From: Malus domestica
Lineage: Eukaryota > Streptophyta > Magnoliopsida > Rosales > Rosaceae
Direction: 5' to 3'
Assembly (NCBI RefSeq): GCF_042453785.1
Contig: NC_091661.1
Span: forward strand, 31,673,501 to 31,737,500
DNA length: 64,000 bases
Shown: positions 34,462 through 46,559 of the stretch, piece by piece
Layout of the letters: each line of letters begins with the position of its first letter
Numbering within the stretch: the stretch's first letter is position 1
The notes under the pieces: generated by a model
What the model was told of the DNA's origin: nothing
The model's input: only the letters and a program-made list of their open reading frames with translations
Database searches by the model: none
Position numbers and translations under genes: made by a program

Positions 34462-35049
34462 CTACCCCATGAACTGGTAATCATCACCAAACAAGTAAAC
34501 CATCCTCTCTGCCCTCCATGGATCCAGACATCCAAATTCTCTCTCATTTTCCCGTTGACCTTTTGATTCTGGAGTAGTCCAATTCTTTGGCAATAGACTG
34601 GATCGACACAGTGGACAGGTAAACTGACCCTCATCAATCCAAGCATCTAGGCACTCTTTGTGAAATACATGTGAGCAATTGGAAAGCTCTCTCACCCTTT
34701 GCCCTCCTTCCACTCTATCCATGCACACAATACACGTATCGGTGTGCGAGTCGTGATCCGAATGCCGCTGGTTGCCTCCTCTATATTTCACCACCGGGAG
34801 TTGGTTCTTCACGGATTCAGCTATGCAGTGGACCGGTAACGGCACCAACCAAGGCGAAGGGGCTACTTCCGGGAATAAATTATTGTGATCTTGTAGCGCA
34901 ACACAGTCAGAATAATTTATTCTCGGAAGCTTGTGATACTGATCATCACGTAACATAAACATGAACGAGTAGTAGTGTGTCTTGATGATTCTGAGGAGAT
35001 TGAGAAGGGAGAGTAACATTTTGATGAGCATGTTTCTTGATTGCTCCAT
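34462..35049 (-). CDS. RING-H2 E3 ubiquitin ligase (RHA1/BRH1-like)
   Basis: Small RING-H2 proteins of this kind accept E2 enzymes and ubiquitinate targets in hormone and stress signalling. Single exon, 195 aa from Met at 35049 (MEQSRNMLIKMLLSLLNLLR); the frame extends upstream to 35178 but the extra residues look non-conserved. Residues 7-22 form a hydrophobic helix that may anchor the protein. The RING-H2 ligands are C106, C109, C125, H127, H130, C133, C145 and C148 (TCIVCMD…CSHVFHKEC…CPLCRS), all in place. A TATATATA stretch lies about 30 bp upstream of the start. The C-terminal tail is charged. A dead duplicate lies about 1 kb downstream in transcription sense. The exact subfamily is uncertain. 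Confidence 0.88.
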   Translation of the reverse strand: MEQSRNMLIKMLLSLLNLLRIIKTHYYSFMFMLRDDQYHKLPRINYSDCVALQDHNNLFPEVAPSPWLVPLPVHCIAESVKNQLPVVKYRGGNQRHSDHDSHTDTCIVCMDRVEGGQRVRELSNCSHVFHKECLDAWIDEGQFTCPLCRSSLLPKNWTTPESKGQRENEREFGCLDPWRAERMVYLFGDDYQFMG

Positions 35050-35351
35050 TTCTTTATCAGATGAATGAAATTCTGGAAGTATATATAGCAAAAAAAGAGT
35101 AGTGGCAGAGCCTTTAAGTGGTGAAAGCCTGAAAGGATTGGAACCTTCAACACTGAATGAAGATAGTGAAAGGATCACCTAATTTCTTTAACAGAAGAAG
35201 CCAGCATTAAAGACAGTAGGGTAAGCGAAGCTTCGGCGGCCTGCAATTTCGGTGAGGGATATATGTATGCCTGTGTGCTTGTGTCTTGGCCTCCCTTATG
35301 TACATGATTCATGAAGTTAAGTTGGGATGGTGACAGCTTAATTAGCAGCTG

Positions 35352-35352
<1 letters not shown>

Positions 35353-35383
<31 letters not shown>

Positions 35384-35506
35384 GGGAATTGTTATTATCA
35401 CTCCAAAAATCTCATTTGGCACTCCAAACTTTCTATAATTAGAAAGAAAAATACACTTGTGAAGAGTGTAGAATGATATTTTTTTAGTACTAATGACAAT
35501 TCTCAT

Positions 35507-35552
<46 letters not shown>
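35353..35552. repeat. (TG)n/(TA)n microsatellites on both sides of a MITE
   Basis: (TG)n(TA)n at about 35352-35383 and (TG)n at 35510-35551 flank the MITE at 35384-35504. The element apparently inserted into a dinucleotide tract and split it. Confidence 0.75.
35384..35504. mobile_element. hAT-type MITE, copy 1 (121 bp)
   Basis: Begins GGGAATTGTTATTATCACTC and ends in the inverted partner …AATGACAATTCTC. It has the same length and layout as the 57320-57440 copy, which has an 8 bp target duplication. Here the flanks are dinucleotide repeat, so the duplication is not readable. Confidence 0.78.
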
Positions 35553-35553
<1 letters not shown>

Positions 35554-36417
35554 TTGGACGTTGGGATAATTGACATCTCACAATTAAGTCCACAGATGTT
35601 GAAGTTGATGTTATTTTACTGTTTTTGGGTATCTAATGTTTAATCGTAAATTTATACTACCATGTATTAAATACTGTAAATTATTAAAATTTACAAACTA
35701 ACTAGACAGTCTGATAAGAAAATATTTATCCAATTTACGACAAATTTATTTATGGACCTAGGTGGTCAAGCCATCTCTAACCGAATGAGCACCAAATGGC
35801 TCCCTTTAGCCATATAGCCTTGCAAAAAATTATATTTTAATGAACAGTGTCAGACCATATTTTATACAATCTTCAACCGAGGGGGCCAAAGGATCATGGG
35901 CCAAATATAGCCTTTTGACAAAAAATCATCTCCAACCAAAGGGGCCAAAGGGCCATAGGCCAAACATAATTTATTATTTTAATTGAATTAATATGGTTAC
36001 TTAAATTACACTATCATATTAAAATAAGGTTTTCAGACATATTTTGAGTGTCGCTTGTTGCCAAATGAATAAGCCTCCGAATTTCTTATTTTTATATAAT
36101 CTCAATAATTTTTTAGGTATGACTTCTAGTGACACGTGTCGCTAACGTGAGTAACTCTCCAGATTTCTTATCTTTATGTAATCTCAATAATTTTTCGAAT
36201 ACGATTTTGAGTGCCACGTGTCACTAAAGTGAGTAACTCTCCAGATTTCTTATCTTTATGTAATATGAATAACTCTCCAAATTTTATATGGGATTCTTAT
36301 CTACGTGGTATTTCTTATCTTCAGCTTCCAATGTTAATAAATTGGCTGGAAATTGGGGTAGAATTCACACACCTTCATCTTTGCCATCTCCAATATCTCT
36401 TTCAATTCAAGTTTGCA

Positions 36418-37755
36418 ATGAATTCCAACTTTGGATCATCTTCGCATTCCAATTGGGGGTCCTCATCCAATTTCAATTTGGAAGATAAATGGGCGCAAAT
36501 GAGACGAGAAGATGAGGAGTTCGATGAAGAAGATGAAGTATGGCGCAACACAACATATATGGCAACAATGGTTGGGGTCATGGCGTGTGAAGAAACTGAA
36601 GAACAACCTCAATAAGGTGGCTCTGTTGTTGGTCGCTCTTACAAACCACGAAATAGAGAGATGGTGCATAAGACTTTGATGAACAACTACTTCAACTTCA
36701 ACTCGGTGTACACAGAAGAAGATTTCAAATGTCACTTCCGGATGAGGCATCATGTCTTCGAGCATTTACTTTATGATGTCCAACATGTTAATCCATACTT
36801 TCGACAGAAGATGGACAGAGCAAGCCGCCCTGGTTTATCACCTCATCAAAAGGTTACTATTGCACTCCGAATGTTGGCCTATGCCTCCCCAGCTAATGCG
36901 ATAGATGATACATATTGTATGTCTGAGTTTACATGCCTTGATAATCTTGCTTAATTCTGTCACATAGTTGTTCAGATTTACAAAGAAGAGTACCCCCGTG
37001 AACCAAATCAAGCAGATATGGCTCAGCTACTTCGCAAAGCTGAAGACCGTGGCTTTCTGGGCATGATAGGGTTATTAGATTGCTTGCATTGGCAGTGGAA
37101 GAACTGTCCCACCGGATGGTAAGGAGGATTTAGCGGAATATCTAGAAAGCCAACTGTTGTGTTAGAGGTGGTTGCCTCGTTTGACACATAGATTTGACAT
37201 ACTTTCTTTGGAGTCCCAAGATCCCAAAATGACATTACAGTATTTGGGCGTTAAACCCTCTTTAATAACCTAACGGAAGGTAAATCACCTCAACTTGAAT
37301 ACTACATCAATGGGCGTCAGTACAATATAAGGTATTATTTGGCAGATGGCATCTACCTAAAGTGGGTGACATTTGTCCAAGCAATTGCAAACCCTGTGGA
37401 TGATACCCAAATGTGGTTTACCTTACACCAAAAGGCATACAAGAAAGATGTTGATAGAGTTTTCGGTATTCTACAAGCACGGTGGAAGATCATTAAGAAA
37501 CCGGCAAGAGAGTGGAGTCAAGATAAATTGAACTTCATCGTGATGTCGTGCATCATATTATACAACATGATTGTGGAGGATGAGCGAGATGGCTATATTG
37601 ATGGAGAGTCTGATGACAACCTAAATAGGTCAAGGAGGGCTAGTACGAAAATATATGATGGACCTAATTTGCCTTTGGATCCAAGAACTGGTAATATCTC
37701 TTTAAATGAGTACATGAGACGCTATAAGATGATACGTTCACGTGCCACAGACTAG
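36418..37755 (+). pseudogene. PIF/Harbinger (HARBI1-like) DDE transposase, stops in frame
   Basis: Readable blocks: an acidic N-terminus (EDKWAQMRREDEEFDEEDEV), then YFNFNSVYTEEDFKCHFRMR, GLSPHQKVTIALRMLAYASP, then IYKEEYPREPNQADMAQLLR and GFLGMIGLLDCLHWQWKNCP (first catalytic Asp of the DDE triad in LLDCLHW). Next come GRQYNIRYYLADGIYLKWVT (second Asp in LADGIY) and VDRVFGILQARWKIIKKPAR with MSCIILYNMIVEDERD. Stops occur after EEQPQ, after DNLA, after CPTGW and in the ASFDT region, and the usual N in NVL/NDxNVL-like blocks is eroded. The 37339-37755 part alone is a clean 138-codon frame. Confidence 0.85.
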
Positions 37756-37986
37756 TACCTACAACAGGATCGTGTTGCACATCTTTCGGTGAAAAGAACC
37801 ATGGAGTGCGTTTAAGATTTATGTTGTTAAATGTTTTGTTTAATGTTGTTTAAGTTTGAATAACTCCCCCAAGTAGTACTAGGGTAGAGATTGTGTTGTT
37901 TAATGTTGTTTAAGTTTCATGATGTTTAATGTTGTTTAATTTAAAGAGTACAACAACTTAAATTTAAAAACTACAACAACTTCAAT

Positions 37987-38721
37987 TTAAAGAATATAAT
38001 CATCATCTTCATCCGCCATTGTAGGAGTATAGTCGGATGTAAACAACTCTCGTTGAGCCATAATTTCCCTCTTTTTCCTATCAAAATATGTCCTACTCAT
38101 TAGAGTGTACTCCAAAGTGTTCCTTTGCATGTTCATATCATCCATCTTCAGGCCTTGTTTCGTCCCATAACCCTAGGTATGGAAGATTCACCTAGAGACG
38201 GATTATCTACCCTTGTTTCTTGAATGATAAGAGATCCTTGGTCATCCCCAACTGCATTTGAGGAAACATTTCTGAACACCGGCGTAGGACCAAATCTTTT
38301 TTGAGGTGGATCTTGAAATAACACCCACACTGTACAAATTTTCCAACAACCATGATGACTAAAGGGCTTTTTCATGTCCTCTATATACAATTCCTCCGCT
38401 TGGCGTACCTAGAAAATATAATTACAAAAATTCAAGGAAATTAATTTATGAAATTAAATGTAATATAATTAAATATTTAAAATAACTTGTGAAAACACTT
38501 ACTTCGTCATAGTAATTGGCTCCGCTTTCATGTCTGCTTTGGGCGTTTAACACTGCTTGATGCCATTTATTCAAACTTGGTTGAAGATGTTTTTTTCCAT
38601 CTTGAAGAACAACTCTCGTGGTTTCGGGGATTCGGTGGAGTGGTGCCTTCGTAGAACTCATAGTACTTTTTGGACGTACGAGTCCAAACACCTTCACTTG
38701 TTTGAGAATTCTTCTTGACAC
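37987..38721 (-). pseudogene. Harbinger ORF1, Myb/SANT-like with NAM-associated C-terminal region
   Basis: The accessory protein of PIF/Harbinger elements helps the transposase enter the nucleus and bind the ends. Minus-strand frames show HQAVLNAQSRHESGANYYDE, a likely intron (donor GTAAGTG near 38504, acceptor …TTCTAG near 38408), then QAEELYIEDMKKPFSHHGCW, KICTVWVLFQDPPQKRFG, and an acidic tail ending DEDDDYIL-stop at 37987. The first exon changes frame and contains a stop near 38577, so it is broken. This family is often mislabelled glutathione S-transferase T3-like in plant annotations. Confidence 0.7.
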
Positions 38722-39149
38722 AATCTTTCATGACCCATCTATAAACCCTGCAAAGAACTTCATCTTCTTTTCGGGTTCAAACCCTTCCTTTCATTGTAGA
38801 TGTGACCATTTGAAAATTATTGAAAAAATTGAAGGAAAGATTATTGGAAGAGGTAGGAGAATAGAATGTGAAGAATTTAAATAAAATGAGGTAAGATAGT
38901 ATGAAATGGTGAAAATTATGTGAGAAATGGTGTAGGAACGTCATGATGACGCCAGGTTATCGTTGCATTTGAATTGTTGGGCTGGGAGAAGGCTGGCTGG
39001 ATGAGGCTAGCATGCTTGCCTAATTTCAGTTTTTGGCTCAGTGGGGCCCACAAACCCTTTGACCTAACTCTCGGTTGGAGACTGTTTTTGTGTCATTTTG
39101 AGCTATTTTTAACCGATGGCCCTTTGGCTTGGTCAATTAAAGATGACCT

Positions 39150-39836
39150 CACGGGACCACCGAATACATGGAGAATTACCTATGAGGTAAGGACCTTCAA
39201 GGACCACCCAACAGATGGGTAGGTGCTGAAATTGAGGAAACCTCGATGTGCATGTACAGCAGCGACATGTAGCAGATGAGAAAACAAGACTATAGTTTAT
39301 AATAAAAAAAAAGAACAATACTTGACAGCTCAAAAATAAGTTGGAGCTCCTACACAAAACTCTTAGTGTTTTAATCACAAAGCTTTGTGTTTATGATCAT
39401 AACAGTTCATACTATAAATCACACTGTAAAGATCATCTATGCAAAAAATTAAAAAATAAAACTAAGGTAGTTTAGTCAATATATTGTAGCAAATACATAG
39501 ATGGTTCGTAATACTTTTATCAATACCATTCACTTGTTTTCAAACAATTTGATGACTAAACGACCTTAATTTTAATTGATTTTTTGTAAATGCGATCTTT
39601 ATAGGATAATTTATAATTTGAACGGTTCTGATTATAAATACGAAATTTTATAAATTGACAACGAACAATTTTGAGAAATTTTGAATAAGAGTTCTTACTC
39701 ATATTTGACTAGTCAAGTATTGTTCATAAAAAAAAATAAAAATAAAAAATAAAAAAATAAAAAATAAAAAACCCTGACCAAATGACATCATGGTGAGCGA
39801 GGTCATTAAAAAATTAAAAATGAACTCTCTTTCCTT
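39150..39836. other. Intergenic with (AAAAAT)n tract
   Basis: No gene. An A-rich AAATAAAAA microsatellite lies at about 39728-39770. Confidence 0.45.
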
Positions 39837-40051
39837 CTTGTTGAGGGACCAGGATCCTCTCCTGAGCTAAGGATGAGGATCCTCCTCATCAATAAGTGTG
39901 GGTCGTTGAATGAAAATCCACGGCTACAATTATTATAACTTTAAAGAGACCCCCTGTTTGTAGTCGTTGGATTTTCATCCAACGGCCCACACTCATTGAT
40001 GAGGAGGATCCTCATCCTTAGCTCAGGAGAGGATCCTAGTCCCTTGTCGAG
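39837..40051. mobile_element. Mutator-type foldback MITE, copy 2
   Basis: The body, 39846-40042 (197 bp), has near-perfect inverted repeats of about 45 bp beginning GGACCAGGATCCTCTCCTGA. The flanks carry a 9 bp target duplication with one mismatch (CTTGTTGAG at 39837-39845, CTTGTCGAG at 40043-40051). It is the same family as 14878-15076, sharing the central TATAACTTTAAAG-GACC block. Confidence 0.87.
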
Positions 40052-40199
40052 ACCCAATAACGCCCATTTTTCTTTACAAACCTCCACTCCCCAAAATTCC
40101 AACCATTCAATTACGCTAACCCCAATTTATCCACAGGGCCACCATCACCGGGTCAACTTATCTCGTTTCCAACCAGCACATGATCCATCACTCTACGCC

Positions 40200-42540
40200 A
40201 CCACATAATCCCCGATTTTCAAATTGAGTAAGTTTTGATCCAAGTTCCTATGTATAGAATGTTAAGCAATGAAATTAATGTATACTGGATGAAAATGTTG
40301 GATTCGCAATATGATTTATAAAAAAAACTACATAGAGTTTTCCTTCTCGGTTCATATGGTGGTTTTGCTCATGCCCATAAGTAATGAATAGAATAAATCC
40401 AGAGAAAATTTAGTCTATTGATAATGAATATCATAAACGTATTCAATTATGAAACTTCATCATAGACAAATTAAGTCTTTGTAGTTTGTAATATTGTTTT
40501 GTCTAAATTATTTTGAAACTTTTATATTGGTACCACACGACGTTATAATCTTGAATCCGCCACTACATTATAGAAAAAGAAACCCTAAATGAACAAGAAG
40601 CACTAATAACTTATCAATTATGTTTCATAGCCTGTACGGACTTTAGAACATTTTTTAGAAGAGTACGGACTTTAAAACATTGAAACGAGATCACGGGTAG
40701 TACACCACGTGTTTTTATATAAATGGTAGGAATTTTTTTTTTTTTAAGTTATTAATTTTTTAACATGCATATCTCACCATTTGTATAGTGACATGTGATG
40801 TACCACCTCATGTGCCGGTCACACTGAAAATTTTCTTATTGCTTAACCAAACCCAGGTATGAAGCAAACCAAAACTAACTCTTATTGCTTATTAGTCATC
40901 GGCCATTTGGTTAGTATTTAGGGTTTGGTTGGGACAACCAGGAAAAACCGCATCTCAGCTCAGCAGCACCTGATTTATTGTTTCCCCAATCTCACACATT
41001 GCAAAAGACTACAGAAAAACAACAACGCAATCGCGTTCGATCTGGGAATCGATATCGAAACAACCCAAACTCACTTATATATAGCAACAATCAAAATTCT
41101 CCGACGACTTCCTTTTTTACTTTTCTCAATAGAGTAGAGTGCTGTCAAACACGAGGGCATAACATATGCAATACAGGAGAGGCCAACACTAACAGGTACA
41201 ATTAACGTTGGATTAGACGAAGCGTGTGAGGGGAAGAGAAGACACGCTACTCACATTGCGGGTCTAGACCAAGATAGCAAGACTAGTTGATAATCAACAA
41301 TAAACATATCTCTAAAGAGTTCAAAGCTAACCATATTCCTTTATAAATAAGCCTCATAGGTAATCGAAGAACTACTTCCAGCTAACTTCCCCTAGTGATC
41401 ATCACCGCTTCCATCAAGATAGGATGCCTGCATCGAAAGCAGTTAAACATGCAATTTATCCCGTTAATAAGGAGAAAATGACTGAACCAAAGTGAATGAA
41501 AAAATAATAATTCACACAGCATTGTGATTGGACACAACCCTTTTACCTTCGACACACCTCTTAATTTCAGGCCGTCGAATTGAATGAATTGAATAGGATA
41601 AAGGGACATAAATTAACAGCGGGTATGTGAGAGGTAAAAAGATGCGTGTGGATAGCACCGCCCCATTAATAATGTACAGATGCATAGTAGCAGTTAACAA
41701 TAATGCCTAACTCATTAATAATGAAGAAACAACTAGACTAGAAAGCACCAGGATTAGATAAACAAACAAATAGTATACATGTGTATATTGAACAATTTTC
41801 CCGGAAAATGAAACCTGTAGCATAATTACAAATACTTGCGGACAGTTGCCATGCGAATGAAAACTTCACTGTCTAGGTTTCAATTGTACACACAGTGTGC
41901 CATAATTGTATACAGAGAAGAAGCTCATGAACAGATTGGTAAGGTTGGAAATTCAAAGAAACCATTCGCAAACAGAACAGAACGTGAACAATGACACTAG
42001 ATAATCATGCTGTAATTGGAGGGCGAAAAGAAGAAAGAGGAAAGCAAACTACAAATTCAAGGGGAAGACGACTTTGATGTTCCAAAACCAGGTGTAAAAG
42101 CATGAGCCAAAATGCAATGTCCATAAACGCAATAGAATGAGTTTGGTATCTTCAAACAAGGAAACATGAAAAGAAAAAGAACCAAGAAGATAACCAAATT
42201 AAACTTAGAGCTATACTATGCTAAAAATATCTTCCTAGAAGAAAACGTAAACAAATTGGCAGGAAGATGGAGTGCTCCCACAAATGTAAATGTTTTTCAA
42301 TAATTCTGCAACAGATGCACACGAACATCTATCCCAGATTAACATATCCGCGACATTTACCAGCAATTCAGACATGCAAAACTTACAAGCGAAAACAGAT
42401 CAGTCTTAAACTAACTTAAAGCAAGCAGTGTGATGAATTCAATAGTTTTAATGAAATTAATCAATTTAGCCTAAATTACATCAGTAGAGCAATCGCAAAA
42501 TCAATTAATGTAAGCAAAGCAGAAAACAATTGAATGAACA
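40200..42540. other. Intergenic; probable 3' UTR region of TTG1
   Basis: No gene found. A palindromic MITE sits at 40679-40839. A donor-like GTAAGTG lies just downstream of TTG1 on the minus strand (about 42545) and an acceptor-like …GATGCAG near 41427, so a long 3' UTR intron is possible but unproven. Confidence 0.4.
40679..40839. mobile_element. Palindromic MITE (TACACCA-CGTGT), copy 1
   Basis: An arm ACGGGTAGTACACCACGTGT with TTTATATAAATGG is mirrored after a poly-T/TTAAGTTATTAA centre by CACCATTTGTATAG…GATGTACCACCTCATGTG. A second copy lies at about 56672-56825. Superfamily not assigned; ends approximate. Confidence 0.65.
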
Positions 42541-42582
42541 CTTACAATCCATATCACAAAACAAGCTTCCCAGCTTCCGCCC

Positions 42583-43611
42583 TCAAACCTTCAAAAGCTG
42601 CATCTTGTTAGAAAATGCAATGGAAATCCAATCAGGCTGTGCAGCAGACCACTGCAGCTGATTAATCTCCGCACCTGCGGAGTACATCGACATGGGGTCG
42701 ATTCCATTCGGCCCAGCGACCGTGGGCAGGTCCCAAATAAGCGCCTGAGTGTCATCCCCAGCAGAGCAAATGTGCCTACAACTCTGGGGGGCCCAAGCAA
42801 TAGCATTCACACTACCTCTGTGCCTCTCCAGCTCCGCCACTGGCATCGTCGGCGATCGGATATCCAAGATCACAACTTTATTGCTGTCCATCAAAATTGT
42901 GGCCATGTACCTCAAATCCTGCTTGTTCCAAGCCAATCGAAGCAAAGGGGTATCCGGCTGAGGGCTCTCATAGATGATCGTGGAGTGCTCCTTGTCCCTC
43001 AAATCGAAAATTCTCACCGACCCATCAGCCGAAACCGAAGCAAAAACCCTAGCTTCCCCCCACGCGATGTCGTACACCTCTTTATCGTGAGCAATCAGCT
43101 GCGTCTCGACGACACCCTTTTCGATGTCCCAAATTGTGCAGGTGGTGTCGATGCTGGAAGTCCCAATTCGCCGGGGCTCAATGTCGTTCCAATCGAATGA
43201 CGTCAGCGGAGCGCAAAACTCGCTGGTCTTGCTGTTGTTTAACACCTGGATAGGCTCGACGGTGGAGTCGCCGACCTCCCAAAGGCGGAGGTAGTCGCCA
43301 GAGGAAGCTAAGACGTCGTTGGTTTTGTGGAGGGCGTTGGGGTTCGGGTGGAACATGAGCTTGGTGGGCGGATAAGGGTGGTCGAAGGAGAGGGTCGGGT
43401 TCGGCTTTATTGAAAGGGTATCCGGGTCGAAGGAAAGGATATCGACCCGGTTCGAGTACTCCTCGATAAAGCTGCCGACGGCGATTCGGTGGTGCTGGTG
43501 GCGGGTTCGGGTTTGGGGCGAGGCAAAGGCCATGGCGTACAGCGGGTACGGCGACTCGTACGTCACCGAGTTCTCCGCTCTGAGATGGGATTCTTGCGTA
43601 GAGTTCTCCAT
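42583..43611 (-). CDS. TTG1: TTG1-type WD40 regulator of flavonoid and epidermal patterning
   Basis: TTG1 is the WD40 scaffold of the MYB-bHLH-WD40 complex that switches on anthocyanin and proanthocyanidin genes and patterns trichomes, root hairs and seed-coat mucilage. Single coding exon, 342 aa, the standard TTG1 length. The Met at 43611 ([20 protein letters not shown]) is chosen over an open upstream extension to 43833, which is low-complexity leader. Conserved blocks: [71 protein letters not shown] with [30 protein letters not shown] with [39 protein letters not shown] and the C-terminal [20 protein letters not shown]. No defects. Adjacent genes are unrelated. Confidence 0.96.
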   Translation of the reverse strand: MENSTQESHLRAENSVTYESPYPLYAMAFASPQTRTRHQHHRIAVGSFIEEYSNRVDILSFDPDTLSIKPNPTLSFDHPYPPTKLMFHPNPNALHKTNDVLASSGDYLRLWEVGDSTVEPIQVLNNSKTSEFCAPLTSFDWNDIEPRRIGTSSIDTTCTIWDIEKGVVETQLIAHDKEVYDIAWGEARVFASVSADGSVRIFDLRDKEHSTIIYESPQPDTPLLRLAWNKQDLRYMATILMDSNKVVILDIRSPTMPVAELERHRGSVNAIAWAPQSCRHICSAGDDTQALIWDLPTVAGPNGIDPMSMYSAGAEINQLQWSAAQPDWISIAFSNKMQLLKV

Positions 43612-43839
43612 TTTCTTCTTCCTCAAATTTTCTCGGGAAAGTGACGGAAAATTTGTCGAGAGGGAGAAGAGGCAGTCAGGGGAAGGCTTCGGGTCGGATT
43701 TCTGAAGCGTGGGAGTGTTCGGGTTAGGATTTTGGAAGGAAATGCGCGAAGAGATTTCTGAAGCAGGCGGTGCAAAGTGAAGAAACGACGTGTAGTTTGC
43801 GAGCGTGTAACGGAAAAGTTGGTTGGTAAACAAGTCGTC

Positions 43840-45875
43840 AAACAGTCAAAGTCGCTAGCACACGCATTTTGACTGGACTTCTCCATGGGCTTTAATGTTA
43901 TTTAGGCCCACATGTACATGTGATCCAGTATATGAAAAGGTTTGGATTAATTTTGGGCCTGAAAGTAGTTGGACTTTGAAAATCCAATGGATCCAAGATT
44001 ACCTGTTTTTAGAGGAAGTCCAATGGATCCAAGAGTTCATGTTTTCGTGTAATTTAGGAGGGCAAAGTTTTATGTAACGTACAATACTATTTGTACATCT
44101 TTTGTACACATGTGAACTAGAGCTGTTAGATTGAAATGGACGTGCCAGATGAAGAGTTTAATTTAAGTTACAACCGGGTCAACAAAACCTTTGCATCCAT
44201 GCACCTTCCTTTCTCCTCGACTCTAGCAGATAAGGCTTTGTTGTTGTTGTTGTAGAGAAAAAGAAAGCCAAGGGTTGCAGACCTGGGAGAGGATGGATTG
44301 CGAGACTGTGCTGATAATTTACAGTGAAAGAGAGTTTGGTGGAGGAGTGGATTTCAATGTCGTGGAAGTTTTTGGCAGGGGAAGAGATGGTGTTTTTTTT
44401 CTCTGCGGTAGTGATGTTTGGGCAGTGGTGCTTCTAAGGCAATACTCGTTAAGTGGAGGGTTTGGTTTGGCAAAAATATTTTTAAAAGGTTGGTCATGTG
44501 ATTGTTCACGTGATAATTTAACAAAGATGTTAACATATTTTTTACAGAATAACTAAAATGATTTATAGAGGACAAACTCCGGTCCACTTCTATTGATTTG
44601 CATTGTCAAAGACAAAAGTAAGGAGTCATGTCAATCTCAGAGACTATTTTGGCTAAAAAGTCCAACTAATTATTACATGAGATGGAAAAACCATGGATCT
44701 TGATGCACAAAGTTAGATTAACTTAGATTCAATCAAAAAATCACACAAACACACTAGAACAATAGTTATTTTGTAGTTAATCCGAAGTTGGCCTACGTTC
44801 ACGTTGATGTAGTTTCCATTGAGAGAGTAAGGTAACTAGGGTCTAAGATACAATGGAAGGCCCCTCCTAAAATGAGGGTGATCAAATCTTTACGGGACAA
44901 TGTTCTTCCTATCGTTTGGCAAAGTTGTCACGGTGTTATCAGTTCACCAAAATAATATGCACAGTTGTTTAATGTAGTATCTTTTTGTTTTTTTTTTGGG
45001 TTTCTCTCTTTCTCAAATAATATTAATAAAATAAATAAATAATAATAATAATAATAAACAAAATATTAACAAAAAAAGAGTTTAACAATTAGAATGTATT
45101 GTATTTAAGAAAAACTAGATCGACATCCATGGCGATGGACATTTCGTCTCATTCAATAATGCACAAAAATGTCATGTGATGTTTACGTATTACCTCACAC
45201 ACACACATGTTTCTTGCAACAACACATCATTTTTAGCATCAGTATTAAATTGATAACTTAATTTAAAGGTGAAAAAAACTATATATATACAAACAATTAT
45301 GCAGATGATGTTACTCCATCTCCATCATAAGTTGCGTAAATGAACACTTAGGTCAATGCTTGTTAGAGTGGGGTTTTTTAAGTGTCAAACACATGTGACG
45401 ATGTTAGTGATTATAAATTGCACTATATTTCGGAATCATATATTATTTTCCTTATTCTTTCATCCCACAAACGCACTCAAATTTTCTTTTTTTGACTAAT
45501 TTGTGGTTCAACTCGTGTTGATGTGTAGAGTAATTTATATAGAACGAATTGACCGTTACGTGGTATTTTTATTTAATAATATAATATCATATGTTGAAAC
45601 TTAATTACACATATTATTATCCAATTGAAACAGGGTAATACAATTAAAGTAAATTAGTTCAATGTTATTTTTTTTTTATCAACATAACAACATATTAGTA
45701 ACTTATCTTATATATTCGACCGCATGACATCTGTAGCCAAGTTCCTTTCCTCATCTATGGCCAAGAGTGGATGGCAATTTGGTGCAACTTGGGAGGTCGA
45801 TAGGACATGGGAGGCATTGATAGGACATGGGAGTCATTGACTAGATCACCACACCAAGTCAACATGCTTATCAGT
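43840..45875. other. TTG1 upstream flank and intergenic
   Basis: A partial direct repeat of AGTCCAATGGATCCAAGA occurs at about 43980 and 44019. The open frame at 44275-44556 has no recognisable motif. A TAA trinucleotide run lies near 45020-45056. No gene. Confidence 0.4.
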
Positions 45876-46113
45876 TTATATTGAGGACAAGGATTGTCTG
45901 TCATCTACTTTCGGTGCTCTTTTCGTACATTTCTGTTTGTGTGGTCACGGTTAAATCACTTCAATATTTTATATTATTATTTATTTTTATCTTATTATAT
46001 CTATAAAAAAACAATATAAAATGTAGACGTGGTTTAACTGTGACCACACAAAACAAGAGGGTACGGAAAAGGCATCGAAAGTGGAGGGCAGATAATTCTT
46101 ATCCTTATATTGA
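45876..46113. mobile_element. MITE with 9 bp target duplication (Mutator-like), copy 1
   Basis: The body, 45885-46104 (220 bp), begins GGACAAGGATTGTCTG and ends in the inverted partner …AATTCTTATCC. It is flanked by a perfect 9 bp target duplication TTATATTGA (45876-45884 and 46105-46113). The inner arms TGTGTGGTCACGGTTAAATC and GATTTAACC-like GTGGTTTAACTGTGACCACA are mirrored, so most of it folds into a hairpin. Confidence 0.87.
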
Positions 46114-46559
46114 TGCCACCGACATACAGGCTGGCGGTGGCCTAACTTTTCTTCTTACCTAACGTCATCACCTCGTCATGGGATGACGCACAACGAAGCT
46201 GCAAATATGATGTCAAAACCTTGTATCAAAACCCTAGCTTTGAGTTCCACAGATTGACCATTATTTTTAGTTTCTCGAGGGCATGGGGGGCTCAGTTAAT
46301 CGTGCCATGACTAATTAACAAATGCTATTTACTATTATATATGTAATAATTCACGGTCTCAACTCTCGAAAACGAACAGAAACTAAATATATTTAATGTA
46401 ATTGGATCAAGAAAAAGGTTTAGATCTATATGCTGCTTGTGGTCCAGCCTCCATGGATGGAGCCATTGCTCTCTTGGAAGCCAAACTTTATTCGCGAAAG
46501 TTGTAGGATGCGGACGTTGTATCAGTAAAGCTGACTCTTCCTGTCTATAGCTAAGTTCA

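Larger units (their letters stand above)
35761..39148 (+). mobile_element. PIF/Harbinger transposon, autonomous type, decayed
   Basis: A ~3.4 kb DNA transposon. Terminal regions carry repeated TCTCCAACC(G/A)AGGGGGCCAAAGG motifs and match the deletion derivative at 21359-22354. It encodes the two proteins typical of this superfamily: a DDE transposase on the plus strand (36418-37755) and a Myb/SANT-like accessory protein on the minus strand (37987-38721). The left boundary is approximate and I could not fix a 3 bp target duplication. Several interior stops show it can no longer mobilise itself. Confidence 0.85.

Noticed and set aside
35342-35593. Frame with a His-Thr repeat
   Set aside because: Translation of the (TG)n microsatellite.
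44275-44556. 93-codon frame MQTWERMDCETVLII…
   Set aside because: No motif; probably chance in GT-rich DNA.
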